A stretch of DNA of 64,000 bases, taken from contig CAJTDK010000014.1 of NCBI GenBank assembly GCA_910575105.1, positions 26,726 to 90,725 of the forward strand, written 5' to 3'. Made by a program: the position numbers and the translations under genes. Origin of the DNA: Lachnospiraceae bacterium (GTDB lineage Bacteria > Bacillota > Clostridia > Lachnospirales > Lachnospiraceae). This document shows, piece by piece, positions 16,408-26,613 of this stretch (positions within the stretch are counted from its first letter, which is position 1; the number at the start of each line of letters is the position of its first letter). The notes beneath the pieces were generated by a model, which was given only the letters and a program-made list of their open reading frames with translations, had not been told where the DNA came from and did no database searches.

Positions 16408-17367
16408 ATGGATCACACACTACTAAACAAACTACGCAAAATCACCCCTGAAGAACAGGCAATCCTCGACGGATGCTTTGACATCCAGAAAAATCTATAT
16501 ACAGGCAAGAAGGATTTTATTATTGACAGTCACTTTCTCTTATCAAAAGGAAAGCTAATCGACATCCGTCCGCATACCAGGTTTGCACATTTCCCCAGAC
16601 ATCGTCATAACTACGTGGAAATGGTTTACATGTGCAGCGGAAGCACCACGCACATCATCAATGATACAGACAGAATTATTCTGAATGAAGGAGATCTGTT
16701 ATTTTTAAACCAGAATGTCACACAGGAGATAGAACCTGCCAGAGAGACAGATATTGCAGTTAATTTCATCATTCTTCCGGAATTTTTTGACCATGCATTC
16801 AACATGATCGAGCAGGAGAATGTGCTACGGGATTTCCTGATCTCCACGTTATCTCAGGATACCTCTCTGACAAATTACCTTCATTTCTGTGCCAAAGACA
16901 TTCTTCCCGTACAGAACCTGATAGAAAACATGATATGGACTTTGATTGAACAGAAGACCGGTACCAATACCATCAACCAGATCTCAATGGGTCTTCTGTT
17001 CATGAACCTGTCCGCATTTGCGGAAAATATCAACCAGAATTATCCGAATCAATATGAGCAGACTCTGGTTTTTTCTGTACTAAAATATATTGAAACCCAC
17101 TATAAAAACGGAACACTTGCAAATATTGCAGATGAACTGAATCAGGAGACCTACTACATCAGCCGTCTTCTGAAAAAACATACCGGCGCTAATTTCAAAG
17201 AGCTTCTGCAGCAAAGAAAACTCCAGCAGGCCGTTTACCTGCTGAAGCAGACTTCTCTTACGATTGATTCTATCATGGAGGCAATCGGGTATGATAACAG
17301 CAGCTATTTTTACCGGAAGTTTAAAGAAAAATATCACTGTTCCCCAAAAGAATACCGGCGAAAGTAG
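16408..17367 (+). CDS. AraC-family regulator of the rhamnose genes
   Basis: An N-terminal cupin-like sensor (about residues 55-130, HFPRHRHNYVEMVYMCSG and GDLLFLNQ) is followed by two helix-turn-helix units at about 220-319: LANIADELNQETYYISRLLKKHTG and IDSIMEAIGYDNSSYFYRKFK, ending CSPKEYRRK. It is transcribed away from rhaB and most likely binds the two-box element at 16265-16330 and its copy at 28628-28693 when rhamnose or rhamnulose is present. The convergent esterase gene ends only 8 nt past its stop. Confidence 0.93.
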   Translation: MDHTLLNKLRKITPEEQAILDGCFDIQKNLYTGKKDFIIDSHFLLSKGKLIDIRPHTRFAHFPRHRHNYVEMVYMCSGSTTHIINDTDRIILNEGDLLFLNQNVTQEIEPARETDIAVNFIILPEFFDHAFNMIEQENVLRDFLISTLSQDTSLTNYLHFCAKDILPVQNLIENMIWTLIEQKTGTNTINQISMGLLFMNLSAFAENINQNYPNQYEQTLVFSVLKYIETHYKNGTLANIADELNQETYYISRLLKKHTGANFKELLQQRKLQQAVYLLKQTSLTIDSIMEAIGYDNSSYFYRKFKEKYHCSPKEYRRK

Positions 17368-17375
17368 CCCGCCTT

Positions 17376-18878
17376 TTACTCAGCTTTAAATGGAATTGCA
17401 GGGATATCGCTTTCATTATACAAATTTACCTTATACCATTTTTCCTGTGCAAAATAGATTTTCACACTGTCAGCCAGATTCCTTTCCAATACAAGCAGAA
17501 GCGTATCTCCTTCTATCTCTGCCCGGAAATCCATCTCTGGTACAACCCGTAATGCAGCAATACCTTCTCCTTCTATATGGAGACCCCCCTTGGCGTGGGC
17601 AAACTTCAGCCTGACTTGATTACGTTCCCTTTGAACACTTTCAACCACCGGAGCATCACACAGAAGCTTCCTTCCATAGATATGCCCCAGCGCCAGAAGG
17701 GCAAGCCTGTGACCGACCACCTTTTTATCCTTCGGATGAATATCCATCTGTTCCCCGGCGTCTGAGATTGAGCATAAGTAGCAATTCTCATCTCCATTCG
17801 CCACTGCCTCCTGACAATGCCTGATAACCTGAAAATTCTTATTTACCATATCAAGCCATCTCTCCCATCCCGGAAGCTGGACAATCAAAAATGGTAATGT
17901 TTTATCCTGCCACAGTTTTCTCCAGTCTCCGATTATGGCTTTCAGCATTTCCCCGTAAATCTCCTGTTTTTCCAAGTCATCATCACTTTCTCCCTGATAC
18001 CAGAGCACGCCCCTGACTGTAAACGGAGCAATAGTCTTTACCATATGCTCATACAGGCGCCCTGGTATATTCTGTGGCTGAAGATTTCCCATAATACCCA
18101 TTTCAGGCATATCCACACTTTCAAAAAAGGCAGTTATTTCCTTCTGGGACGGCGTCCTTGGGAGTACCAGCTCAGAAAACGGATCAGCAAAGGGATTTCC
18201 ACGGTCATTTAACGGATTCTTCTTCTGACTTTCCCAGTACGCTTCCATATCCAGCTCTTTTATCTCACTTTTATATGCTTCCATCCACGGTCTGCCTGCA
18301 CGCTCCACACTTTCTGTACTCATCCATACAGAGGATGTAGTACCTCCCCAGTTGCACCCTATAATCCCTACCGGTACATTCAGTCCTTCTTCCAGTTCTT
18401 TTTCAAAATAATATCCTACTGCGGAAAAATACTCTATGTCTTCCACATCGGCAGTCCGCCAGATTCCCATCCTACTATAATCAAACGCTTCTTTCTGCCC
18501 TTCAAATGCAATCTCCGGAACATCATAAAAACGAATTCGTCTGTTTTTGCATATAGCTTTTTCTTCTTTCAAATGTTTCTCATACCGCATATAAAATTCC
18601 ATATTGGACTGGCCGCCCGCTATCCAAACCTCCCCTATAGCTACATCTGTATAAGAGATCACCTCACATTTGGAAGCAACAACCATTCTCTCATTCTCCG
18701 ACGCTTTTAATGCAGGAAGCTCTACCTTCCATTTTCCCTGTTCATCTGCTGTACCTGATCCCTTCTTTCCCTGTATCGAAACCGTGATTTCATCCCCGGC
18801 ATCTGCAATTCCCCATATTATAACGGGTTTCTCTCTCTGCAAAACCATACCCGACTGAAATATCTCTGCTGCTTTCAT
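17376..18878 (-). CDS. Sialate O-acetylesterase-type SGNH carbohydrate esterase, cytoplasmic
   Basis: A 500-residue esterase with the SASA/SGNH nucleophile motif IAGGQSNME, a conserved VLWYQGESDDD block, and the late Asp-x-x-His region DIHPKDKKVVG. An N-terminal beta domain (about residues 1-85) precedes it. No signal peptide is seen, so it should remove acetyl groups from imported oligosaccharides. It is third in a GPH transporter - GH3 - esterase run, which suggests acetylated plant or mucin glycans as substrate. Sialic acid itself is not implied; other genes for it are absent. Confidence 0.85.
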   Translation of the reverse strand: MKAAEIFQSGMVLQREKPVIIWGIADAGDEITVSIQGKKGSGTADEQGKWKVELPALKASENERMVVASKCEVISYTDVAIGEVWIAGGQSNMEFYMRYEKHLKEEKAICKNRRIRFYDVPEIAFEGQKEAFDYSRMGIWRTADVEDIEYFSAVGYYFEKELEEGLNVPVGIIGCNWGGTTSSVWMSTESVERAGRPWMEAYKSEIKELDMEAYWESQKKNPLNDRGNPFADPFSELVLPRTPSQKEITAFFESVDMPEMGIMGNLQPQNIPGRLYEHMVKTIAPFTVRGVLWYQGESDDDLEKQEIYGEMLKAIIGDWRKLWQDKTLPFLIVQLPGWERWLDMVNKNFQVIRHCQEAVANGDENCYLCSISDAGEQMDIHPKDKKVVGHRLALLALGHIYGRKLLCDAPVVESVQRERNQVRLKFAHAKGGLHIEGEGIAALRVVPEMDFRAEIEGDTLLLVLERNLADSVKIYFAQEKWYKVNLYNESDIPAIPFKAE

Positions 18879-18930
18879 ATGGATTCCTTTCTAACTTATT
18901 CTGTTTCTTATGTTTTCCTTATCCAAACTA

Positions 18931-21267
18931 TTAACTTTTTTCTATATATTTGTTACAATAATCAATAATATCCTGAATCTCTGCCGCCGCAAACATTGGG
19001 TCGCCCTGAATCGGCTCTGCCAACCGGTAAAATGGCAGCGGAAGCATCAATACCAGAAAATCAGTCTTGCTCAGATCAAAGAATTGCTGCATCCATTCCG
19101 GTTTATGCATTTTCAGATAATCATGAAACGCCGGACAATTTACAAAATGCGCAAGGGGAGTCATATCTGTGAAAAAGAACATCTGGTCGCTCTTTGTTAT
19201 CTTTAGTTTACCGGACACAATATTGTCTTCTGCAGATGTGTTCAGGTATATTTTGTATTCACCCGCCTGCACCCCCCATTTATGCAATGTCTCGCTATAC
19301 ACTTCCAAGTCACCGCGTGAAATGGTGAACGCAATTTCCTTTGATTCCCCGGGCTTTAGCTGTACTTTACCAAAATTCCGTAATTCTTTTTCCGGTCTTT
19401 TAAATAAATGGTCACAGATATGGATATAGAGCTGAATTACTTGGCTTCCTGCCCGCGCTCCCGTATTCGTCACCTTCAAGCTGATATCTGTTTTCTCGTC
19501 TGCGTTCATCTCTGTCCTGCTCATCTTGAAATCGCTGTACGCAAATGTTGTGTAACTTAAACCATGGCCAAACGGATACAGCACCGGCAGCTTTCTCGTG
19601 TCATACCATCTGTAACCTGTCAGCAATCCTTCAGAATAATTCACCCTGGGCATCTCCTTATACGCAGGCGTAAAATCAAAGTAAGCCGGTCCATGCTCCT
19701 CCCGAAGCGGAAATGTCTCTGTCAAGCGCCCGCCTGGCTCTGCATTTCCAAACAGGACATCTGCAATTGCATTTCCATAGCCCTCCCCGGCAAATCCTGC
19801 AAAGATGATTCCTTTGACCCTATCCTTCCATGGAGCCAGATCATAAACGCTTCCGCCTGTCAGAACAATCACCACATGCCCGGATTTTTCCGTCAACACA
19901 TCCAACATGGCCTGCTGGTTTTTCTGCAGGCGGATATGCGGCCTGTCATAGCTCTCTGATTCATAGCCATAGGGTGCCCCGACAAATGCAAATATAACAT
20001 CTGCATCCTCTGCGCATGTTCCTAAAGACTCCAGCAAAGACTCATCTGGCTCCTGATCCACCGGCGGCCTGGACTCTACAACCTTATAACCCTGACAGTA
20101 CTCTATGTCAATTCCCTGCTTCTCGCCCAATGTTTCAATCTCCTTCAGTGGGATATCCACCTTATACCCATTCATATATCCGCTCCCGCTTCCTTCCACA
20201 TTGGGTTCTGCAGCTAACTGTCCTGCTATGAGTATCCGTTTCGTTTTTGAAGCATCGACCGGAAGGATTCCGTCATTTTTCAGAAGTGTAATACACTGAA
20301 CCGCAATCTTTTGTGCCTCCTGATGATAGCTCTCCATATCCACCTCGGCAGTACCTGTAACGTTCTGTGCATAAATCGCCATCTTAAGCAGGCGGCGCAG
20401 GATATCGTCAATCGTATCCTCCGTAATTGCTCCGCTTTCCAGCGCCCTCCTCACTTCCTCTATATGTACAGCAGGATCTGACAATTCGATATCCATCCCA
20501 TTGTTATGAGCTGCAATCTTATTATGGTGAATTGCCTGAAAATCTGAAACAACAACACCGTCATAACCGATCTCCTTACGGAGTGCATCCATACACTGCT
20601 TACTGGAATTGACCCATTCCCCATTGACCTTGTTATAGGAACTCATGATCATCCATGGTCTGGCATTCTGCAATACCATCTTCCATGGCATAAGATAAAT
20701 CTCCTGAAGCACGTTCTCTTCAATACAGGAATCCGTATTCATCCGGTCAAATTCCTGATTATTTGCAATAAAATGCTTCGGGCATGCCCCTACCCCCTCA
20801 CTCTGGATCCCTTTGACATATTCTGTGGCAAGCAGCCCGGTAAGCGCCGGGTCCTCGCTCAAATAATCGTAATTGCGCCCGCACAGAGGCGAACGCTTTA
20901 AGTTCATGCCCGGCCGGTTTAAGATATTGACCTTCTCCGGGTTCGCCTTTGCTTCCATTGCAAACAGCTGCCCCACATGGTATGTAAGTTCCTTATCCCA
21001 GCTCATTGCCACTGAAGAATTGGACGGAAACGCCACCGGGTGATATTTCCCATCGTTTGGTTTCCCATCTTCACCATAGACAGGCTTTCCTGTTCTCCAA
21101 TTATCCGCTCCGCCTCCTGGCACATCCTGCGGAATCGGTCCATGGAAGTCCAAAGACCGAATCCTGCCATACTCACTATCCAATGGCGTCAGCGCATACA
21201 GCTTATCCTCCAGTGTCATCTGTTTTATCATCTTCTCTGCCTGTTGTTCTATTCTTTCATCATACAT
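18931..21267 (-). CDS. Glycoside hydrolase family 3 enzyme (paralog A)
   Basis: A 778-residue cytoplasmic GH3 with the three usual domains: a barrel with KHFIANNQE and nucleophile Asp in VVVSDFQAIHH, an alpha/beta sandwich whose likely acid/base Glu lies in YESESYDR, and a fibronectin-like domain (SQVIQLYIH to about residue 650). A further tail of about 100 residues rich in Phe, Pro and Leu follows. Beta-glucosidase or beta-xylosidase activity is typical; specificity cannot be read. It starts 3 nt before the end of the transporter gene, so they share a transcript. A close paralog lies at 36530-38857. Confidence 0.92.
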   Translation of the reverse strand: MYDERIEQQAEKMIKQMTLEDKLYALTPLDSEYGRIRSLDFHGPIPQDVPGGGADNWRTGKPVYGEDGKPNDGKYHPVAFPSNSSVAMSWDKELTYHVGQLFAMEAKANPEKVNILNRPGMNLKRSPLCGRNYDYLSEDPALTGLLATEYVKGIQSEGVGACPKHFIANNQEFDRMNTDSCIEENVLQEIYLMPWKMVLQNARPWMIMSSYNKVNGEWVNSSKQCMDALRKEIGYDGVVVSDFQAIHHNKIAAHNNGMDIELSDPAVHIEEVRRALESGAITEDTIDDILRRLLKMAIYAQNVTGTAEVDMESYHQEAQKIAVQCITLLKNDGILPVDASKTKRILIAGQLAAEPNVEGSGSGYMNGYKVDIPLKEIETLGEKQGIDIEYCQGYKVVESRPPVDQEPDESLLESLGTCAEDADVIFAFVGAPYGYESESYDRPHIRLQKNQQAMLDVLTEKSGHVVIVLTGGSVYDLAPWKDRVKGIIFAGFAGEGYGNAIADVLFGNAEPGGRLTETFPLREEHGPAYFDFTPAYKEMPRVNYSEGLLTGYRWYDTRKLPVLYPFGHGLSYTTFAYSDFKMSRTEMNADEKTDISLKVTNTGARAGSQVIQLYIHICDHLFKRPEKELRNFGKVQLKPGESKEIAFTISRGDLEVYSETLHKWGVQAGEYKIYLNTSAEDNIVSGKLKITKSDQMFFFTDMTPLAHFVNCPAFHDYLKMHKPEWMQQFFDLSKTDFLVLMLPLPFYRLAEPIQGDPMFAAAEIQDIIDYCNKYIEKS

Positions 21268-21270
21268 ACT

Positions 21271-22653
21271 CTATCCTCTTTTCCTCTCTTCCAGTTCTTT
21301 AACAATTGCAGGATACTGTTTTTCCAAAGTATACATCAGAGCCGCAGCGATACAGATTACATTCAACACAATCGGCAGCGCCACATATACAATAGAGATA
21401 CCCGTAATTGCCGTTGCTGTCTGTACCTGTGCTTCTCCGTTATATCCGGTCCATGCCAGCACCCAGCTGCAAAGAGATGTTCCTATGGCAGAGCCAAATT
21501 TTGAGCCAAAGCTATTGGCCGACATAATTAATCCTTCCTGACGGTACCCATTCTTCCACTCACCATATTCAACCGTGTTACAGAGCATTGGATATGCGCA
21601 CCATTGTGTACTGCAGCCAATTGCAAATAGGAAAGACCCCGCATAGATTGCAGCAAAGGAAACGCTTCCGCCAATCGCCAGAACAAGTCTTCCGAGAATC
21701 ATCACAAGCAGTCCAAGAATCAACCCGTTACGGACTCCACTTTTTGCTACAACCGGTTTGGACAGCGGAATCAGAATCAGCATAGGCATAGACAGGAGCA
21801 TACCTACAACCGGAACTGCCTCTGGCTTGCTGCACACATAGGCCATATAATAATACATAGAACCCATATTAAGAGAGATGACCGCCGCCGAACAGATACT
21901 CATACAGGTACAGACAAGCCAGAATTTATTCTTTATAACCAGCTTCATGCCTTCGGCCATTCCCAGCTTCTCTTCCTTTGCCCCGGCAGTTTCTGAAACG
22001 GGAGTCTCTAAGATAACCCTCTCTTTTGTATTAAAATAGCAAAGAGCATATGCAAGCAGCGAAATCAACGCATAGACCCCGATGACGATAGACCAGCTTC
22101 TCTTGGTATCTCCTGCCCATCCAATAAATGTCATTGTATACGAATTAACAATCGTTGATGCAACGGTATTAAAAATAGAACGCAGTACACTGGTATTTTC
22201 GCGGTCTTTCTCATTTCTTGAAATCAATGCCTGCATAGAAGTATAGGGAATTACAATCATTGTGTAAAGTGTACAGAACAGATTATAAGTAACAAATACA
22301 TAGATACCCTGTGAAACTGTACTTGTCATCTCCGGAACCGAGAACATAACAACTGATGCCAGCGCATATGGTATTACAACCCGTTTGATCCACGGTCTTG
22401 CTTTCTCAGCGCCCGGCCTCGCAAACTTCTCCATTACAAATCCCATAGCCACATCAGAAAATGCATCAATAATCTTAGACACCAGCATGATTGTTCCAAC
22501 AATAAGCGGATCAACATGCGCATAATTCGTATAATATACCAGCAGATATGCGCCCATAACCGCAAACAGCATATTGGTTCCCATCTCACCGGTTGAATAA
22601 CAGATTGTCTCACGTAAGCTTAATTCCCTTTTTTGCTTGATTTTTTCACTCAT
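21271..22653 (-). CDS. GPH-family glycoside/oligosaccharide symporter (A)
   Basis: A 12-helix transporter of 460 residues with the glycoside-pentoside-hexuronide signature: YSTGEMGTNMLFAVMGAYLL near the N-terminus, SKIIDAFSDVAMGFVMEKF in loop 2-3 and KARPWIKR. Members import oligosaccharides with Na+ or H+. It is first in the operon with GH3 and the acetylesterase, whose enzymes lack signal peptides, so import precedes cleavage. The divergent AraC gene at 22826 and repeats at 22706-22793 point to AraC control. Confidence 0.92.
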   Translation of the reverse strand: MSEKIKQKRELSLRETICYSTGEMGTNMLFAVMGAYLLVYYTNYAHVDPLIVGTIMLVSKIIDAFSDVAMGFVMEKFARPGAEKARPWIKRVVIPYALASVVMFSVPEMTSTVSQGIYVFVTYNLFCTLYTMIVIPYTSMQALISRNEKDRENTSVLRSIFNTVASTIVNSYTMTFIGWAGDTKRSWSIVIGVYALISLLAYALCYFNTKERVILETPVSETAGAKEEKLGMAEGMKLVIKNKFWLVCTCMSICSAAVISLNMGSMYYYMAYVCSKPEAVPVVGMLLSMPMLILIPLSKPVVAKSGVRNGLILGLLVMILGRLVLAIGGSVSFAAIYAGSFLFAIGCSTQWCAYPMLCNTVEYGEWKNGYRQEGLIMSANSFGSKFGSAIGTSLCSWVLAWTGYNGEAQVQTATAITGISIVYVALPIVLNVICIAAALMYTLEKQYPAIVKELEERKRG

Positions 22654-22705
22654 GACTCTTCTCCTTTTTATTTTTATATCGCGCGCGTTATGTATGTTTG
22701 TGAAT

Positions 22706-22793
22706 AAATCATAACAAGAAGGAAATCATGTAACCACGTAAAATCATAACCTGTTTTCCGACATTTTTTGCGCCGGGTATGCTATAATCATAA
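22706..22793. promoter_or_regulatory. Array of AAATCATAAC direct repeats (AraC operator candidate)
   Basis: AAATCATAAC occurs at 22706-22715 and 22741-22750, with AAATCATGTAAC at 22723-22734 between them and a weaker TAATCATAAT at 22784-22793 overlapping the TATAAT -10 of the plus-strand gene. The first three are spaced 17-18 bp. The array lies between the divergent transporter and AraC genes, so it is a probable binding site of that regulator with autoregulation. Confidence 0.6.
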
Positions 22794-22825
22794 TACCTAT
22801 CTTTTTGACGTCAGGAGGAACTATT

Positions 22826-23914
22826 ATGATCTTTTATATTTCTATCGGACAGCTGCAGGAAAAAATCTCCCAGTCATACCGGATCCATCACATTTATCCT
22901 GATTTTGGAACGGTTCTGATGGAGATGTACCAAGGAAAAGAATATATAACAGAACCACCTGCTCCGCCTGAGATCCAGTCAATCATGCAATTAAATGATT
23001 CTGATTTTCTTAAGGCGTCTAATCAATTATACTATGCATTTTCTTCGGAAAAACTATTAAACAATACAGACTATGATTTTGTTCCCGACTTTGATGATAT
23101 GGTAACCATCAGTCAATTCTTCCGAACAAAAAATGTCATACATACACATGACTGCTTTGAAATTGATTATGTGTTTAAAGGGAAATGCGAACTGACCTTT
23201 CTTGATGAAAAAAGAATCCTTCAAGAAGGTGATTTCCTGATCCTATCGCCATATGCACAGCATACCACCCGCCTGCTTACAGAAAAGTCCTGCGTATATC
23301 CTATCTTAGTGAAAGAGAAAACCTTTGACGCAGTGTTCTTCTCATCATTATCAGATATTGACATTCTCTCCAACTTTTTCCGGCAGATTCTCACGAATCC
23401 TACGGAACCCAATTACCTTTTATTTCAGACTACAAACTCCGCGGATATCCGCACCCTGGTAAAATTGCAGTTTCTGGAACGTTTCCGTATGGATGCATAT
23501 GTGAACCGATGTGATATCTACCTGCTAAACCTGTTGTTTGTCAATGTACTCAGGAACTACAATACCTACAGCCAATTTTCCTACTACGATTCCGGACAGG
23601 ATTACACACCTATTCTGCGTTATATAAAGACGCACTATAAAACAGTGGATCTGGAGCTGCTTTCAAAAAAGTTTAATTACTCCATACCATATATGTCTAA
23701 AATCATAAAAAAAATGACTGGAAACAATTTCACAGAAACACTGCGGAAATTAAGGATGGAAGAAGCCTCTAACCTGCTGATGAAGTCTGACGATTCCATT
23801 GAAAAAATCTCCGAACAGATTGGCTATAACAGCTCCGACCACTTTGCGCGGACATTCCGTAAGTACTATGGAATATCTCCCTTAAAATATCGCAAAAAAC
23901 ATCAACAATATTGA
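22826..23914 (+). CDS. AraC-family regulator of the first GH3/GPH operon
   Basis: The start is ATG at 22826 behind AGGAGG; an upstream TTG would place that ribosome site inside the frame. The 362-residue protein has a cupin-type sensor (about residues 95-170, THDCFEIDYVFKGKCELTFL and GDFLILSP) and a C-terminal AraC HTH pair, LELLSKKFNYSIPYMSKIIKK and IEKISEQIGYNSSDHFARTF, ending SPLKYRKK. It is divergent from the GPH transporter. The inducer is presumably a transported oligosaccharide or its product. Confidence 0.9.
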   Translation: MIFYISIGQLQEKISQSYRIHHIYPDFGTVLMEMYQGKEYITEPPAPPEIQSIMQLNDSDFLKASNQLYYAFSSEKLLNNTDYDFVPDFDDMVTISQFFRTKNVIHTHDCFEIDYVFKGKCELTFLDEKRILQEGDFLILSPYAQHTTRLLTEKSCVYPILVKEKTFDAVFFSSLSDIDILSNFFRQILTNPTEPNYLLFQTTNSADIRTLVKLQFLERFRMDAYVNRCDIYLLNLLFVNVLRNYNTYSQFSYYDSGQDYTPILRYIKTHYKTVDLELLSKKFNYSIPYMSKIIKKMTGNNFTETLRKLRMEEASNLLMKSDDSIEKISEQIGYNSSDHFARTFRKYYGISPLKYRKKHQQY

Positions 23915-23918
23915 TAGA

Positions 23919-23952
23919 ACGACTCCCCTCAGCTTTTCTGAAGGGAGCCGTT
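23919..23952. terminator. Bidirectional terminator between araC and the GH78 gene
   Basis: ACGACTCCCCTCAG pairs with CTGAAGGGAGCCGT (two G-T/mismatch positions) around a CTTTT loop. It lies between convergent genes and can serve both. Confidence 0.7.
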
Positions 23953-23958
23953 ATTTCT

Positions 23959-26613
23959 TTAATCCAACACCTTGCAGAGAACCCTGTAATTACCAGATCC
24001 TGCATTCGCAATATATTTTTCTTTCACTCTTGCAAAATCCAATCCGTATCGTTCTGTTATCTCGCAGTCCTGCGGCAGCACAAGCGTTGCCGATGTATTA
24101 TGGGGAACCGATACATCCAACAGGATCTGATCTTCTCGTTTCTCCCATCGTACTATGATGTCACCGTATTCACAGAGATGCGTTGTTTGTGCATACTCTA
24201 TTCCCCCGCCCGGATGCGGCTCTACATAAAAATGCTTGTATCCCGGCTGCTTTTCATCACGGCTAAGGCCTGCACACACCTCATATAACCACTTTCCAAC
24301 AGATCCATAAGCATAGTGATTAAAAGAATTCATATCTGCGCTCCACATGCTGCCGTCTGGTTTCAAACCATCCCAATGCTCCCATACCGTTGTTGCCCCC
24401 TGCTCAACCTGATAAAGCCACGAAGGAAAATCCTTTTTCAGCAGCAGTTCGTACGCCTCCCTGACACATCCATTCTCACTGAGCGCATGCATAATAAACG
24501 GTGTTCCTAAAAATCCTGTGGACAAATGCATCTGTCTTTGTCTTAAAAGCTCCAGTAATCTGTCCGTTGTCTGCCTCCTATACTTCTCTGGCGTAATCTT
24601 GAAACTCAGGGCAAGGACATGAGCCGTCTGTGTCTGGATACTCATCTGTCCGTCCGGTAAAAAGTATCTTCCCTGGAAATGCCGGATTGCATCCTCATAA
24701 ACTTTTCTATATCTGATACAGTCTTCTTCTCTTCCGACTGCTTCCGCCATTTTTATGAAAAGCCCGCAGGCATACGCAAAATATGCCAGACATGTAAATT
24801 CTGCCGGAGTCGCTCCATGATAACTCCCTTCCTCCGCATCAAGCGCAAGCCAGTCGCCAAATTGCGGTGCAAAGCTATAGATGCCGTCCTCCATATGCTG
24901 CATCACAAAATCAATCCAAGCCTTCATGCTGTCATACTGCTGACGGATAATAGCAGTATCTCCTGTCTCCTGATACAAAATCCAGGGAAGGACTACCGCC
25001 GCATCCCCCCATCCAGATGAACCGCAGAAATTATCCGGCTGGCCTGGTTTCAGAACATCTGGCACAACATGGGTTACTGCACCGTTTTCCTGTTGGTCTG
25101 CTGACAGATCGCACAGCCACTTACGGTAAAATTCATACATGTCCATCAAATAGCATGCTGTATTACAGAACACCTGTACATCCCCTGTCCAACCCAGCCG
25201 CTCATCCCGCTGCGGACAGTCCGATGGAATATCAACAGAATTTCCTTTAAGCCCCCACACAATATTGCTCTGGAGTTGATTCAGCAGATGGTTTGAACAC
25301 GAGAATGTGCCCGTTTCCCCCATATCTGAATACAATGCAAGCGCCTTAAAATTTCCCCCGGATATCTTTCCCGGATATTGCTTTACCCACACATACCGGA
25401 ATGCCTGGAACGTAAAATGCGGATGATATTCTTCCACTCCATTTCCGCTGCAGATATACTTGATCGTCTGCTTCGCAGTACGCAGATTCTCAGTATATAC
25501 ATTCCCGTCTGAATCCAGCGTTTCAAAGCAAACTAGTTCCACTGTATCTCCAGGCTTTGCATCTACCTGAAAATGAACCCAGCCGCTAAGATTCTGCCCA
25601 AAATCCAGAACCGTCTCATCTCTGGGAGTAGTAAGAATCGTTTTTACTGACAATATCTCATGAATCTGTACAGTGCTGCCTGACTGTGGATACAGCCGTG
25701 CTTTTTCTTGCTCCACAACCCTTACTGGTCTGATATCTGTTTCTATACATCCGTTTTCGTCCTGTATTCCATCCTCCAAACGGGCATCGTATCTCTCTCC
25801 GTCATAAATATCAGAAAACAGAATTGCACTGTTTCCTCCTTGAAACTCATTTCCTGTGCAGATGGATTCCTCACTTCCATCCTCATACCGAAGAATTAAT
25901 TCCCCTGAAAAAGCCGCATATTCCCCATAAAAATTATGAACCCTGTGATAAGAAATATCCCCTTTGTACCAGCCTGCTCCAACCAGCGCCTCCCATCTAT
26001 TTACTCCTTGCTTAATCTTTTCTGTAACCTCATAGGTCTGATAAAGCAGACGCCTTCCATAACTGGTCCAGCCCGGTGCGAGTTCATCCTTCCCTATACG
26101 GGAACCATTCAGAAAGGTCTGATAAAGCCCATGAGCCGAAGCAATCATAAAAGCTTCTTTCAGTGTTTTCTCCACTTTAAATTCTCTCCAAAGCCTTGTG
26201 GCTGGAGAATGATTCTTATCCTTTAACTGTTCCGCTGTAATGAAATCCGCTTTCCATCTACTTTCTCCCAATAATGCCGTAAGAAAGCGTGTCTGATTCC
26301 ATGCGCTGTTCTCCCTATGATTATCCCATATCCTGACCCGCACATAATAATAGTGTATAGATTTAAGCTGTATCTCCTCAATGTCCAGTTCTACATTCTG
26401 TGACTGTCCCGACTCCACATTACCTGTATCAAAAAGTATGTTCGCAAAACTGCTGTCCTCTGATATCTGAATCTGATATCTCTCTTGCATTACGTTCCTG
26501 TGCCCTGACGCAATCTTCCATCCGACACTGATATTTCCTGCAATCCCTTTTGGTTCCTTTAAATGATTAATCCTTATCTCTGCAATATCAAGCATACCTT
26601 CCACCCCTTTCAT
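23959..26613 (-). CDS. Alpha-L-rhamnosidase (GH78)
   Basis: An 884-residue enzyme with N-terminal beta domains (about residues 1-330) and an (alpha/alpha)6 barrel. The GH78 catalytic block DIPSDCPQRDERLGWTGD is intact with its conserved acidic residues, and the downstream ATTVWEHWDGLKPDGS holds another catalytic Glu. No signal peptide, so it hydrolyses imported rhamnosides in the cytoplasm and feeds the rha pathway. Its start overlaps the upstream stop (TAATG); a second ATG at residue 7 has the better ribosome site, AAGGGGTGG. Same transcript as the six-hairpin protein upstream. Confidence 0.94.
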   Translation of the reverse strand: MKGVEGMLDIAEIRINHLKEPKGIAGNISVGWKIASGHRNVMQERYQIQISEDSSFANILFDTGNVESGQSQNVELDIEEIQLKSIHYYYVRVRIWDNHRENSAWNQTRFLTALLGESRWKADFITAEQLKDKNHSPATRLWREFKVEKTLKEAFMIASAHGLYQTFLNGSRIGKDELAPGWTSYGRRLLYQTYEVTEKIKQGVNRWEALVGAGWYKGDISYHRVHNFYGEYAAFSGELILRYEDGSEESICTGNEFQGGNSAILFSDIYDGERYDARLEDGIQDENGCIETDIRPVRVVEQEKARLYPQSGSTVQIHEILSVKTILTTPRDETVLDFGQNLSGWVHFQVDAKPGDTVELVCFETLDSDGNVYTENLRTAKQTIKYICSGNGVEEYHPHFTFQAFRYVWVKQYPGKISGGNFKALALYSDMGETGTFSCSNHLLNQLQSNIVWGLKGNSVDIPSDCPQRDERLGWTGDVQVFCNTACYLMDMYEFYRKWLCDLSADQQENGAVTHVVPDVLKPGQPDNFCGSSGWGDAAVVLPWILYQETGDTAIIRQQYDSMKAWIDFVMQHMEDGIYSFAPQFGDWLALDAEEGSYHGATPAEFTCLAYFAYACGLFIKMAEAVGREEDCIRYRKVYEDAIRHFQGRYFLPDGQMSIQTQTAHVLALSFKITPEKYRRQTTDRLLELLRQRQMHLSTGFLGTPFIMHALSENGCVREAYELLLKKDFPSWLYQVEQGATTVWEHWDGLKPDGSMWSADMNSFNHYAYGSVGKWLYEVCAGLSRDEKQPGYKHFYVEPHPGGGIEYAQTTHLCEYGDIIVRWEKREDQILLDVSVPHNTSATLVLPQDCEITERYGLDFARVKEKYIANAGSGNYRVLCKVLD

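Noticed and set aside
17376..18878. Sialic acid catabolism
   Set aside because: The esterase has the SASA fold but no nan genes are near and it sits with GH3 and a GPH transporter; a general sugar acetylesterase is more likely.
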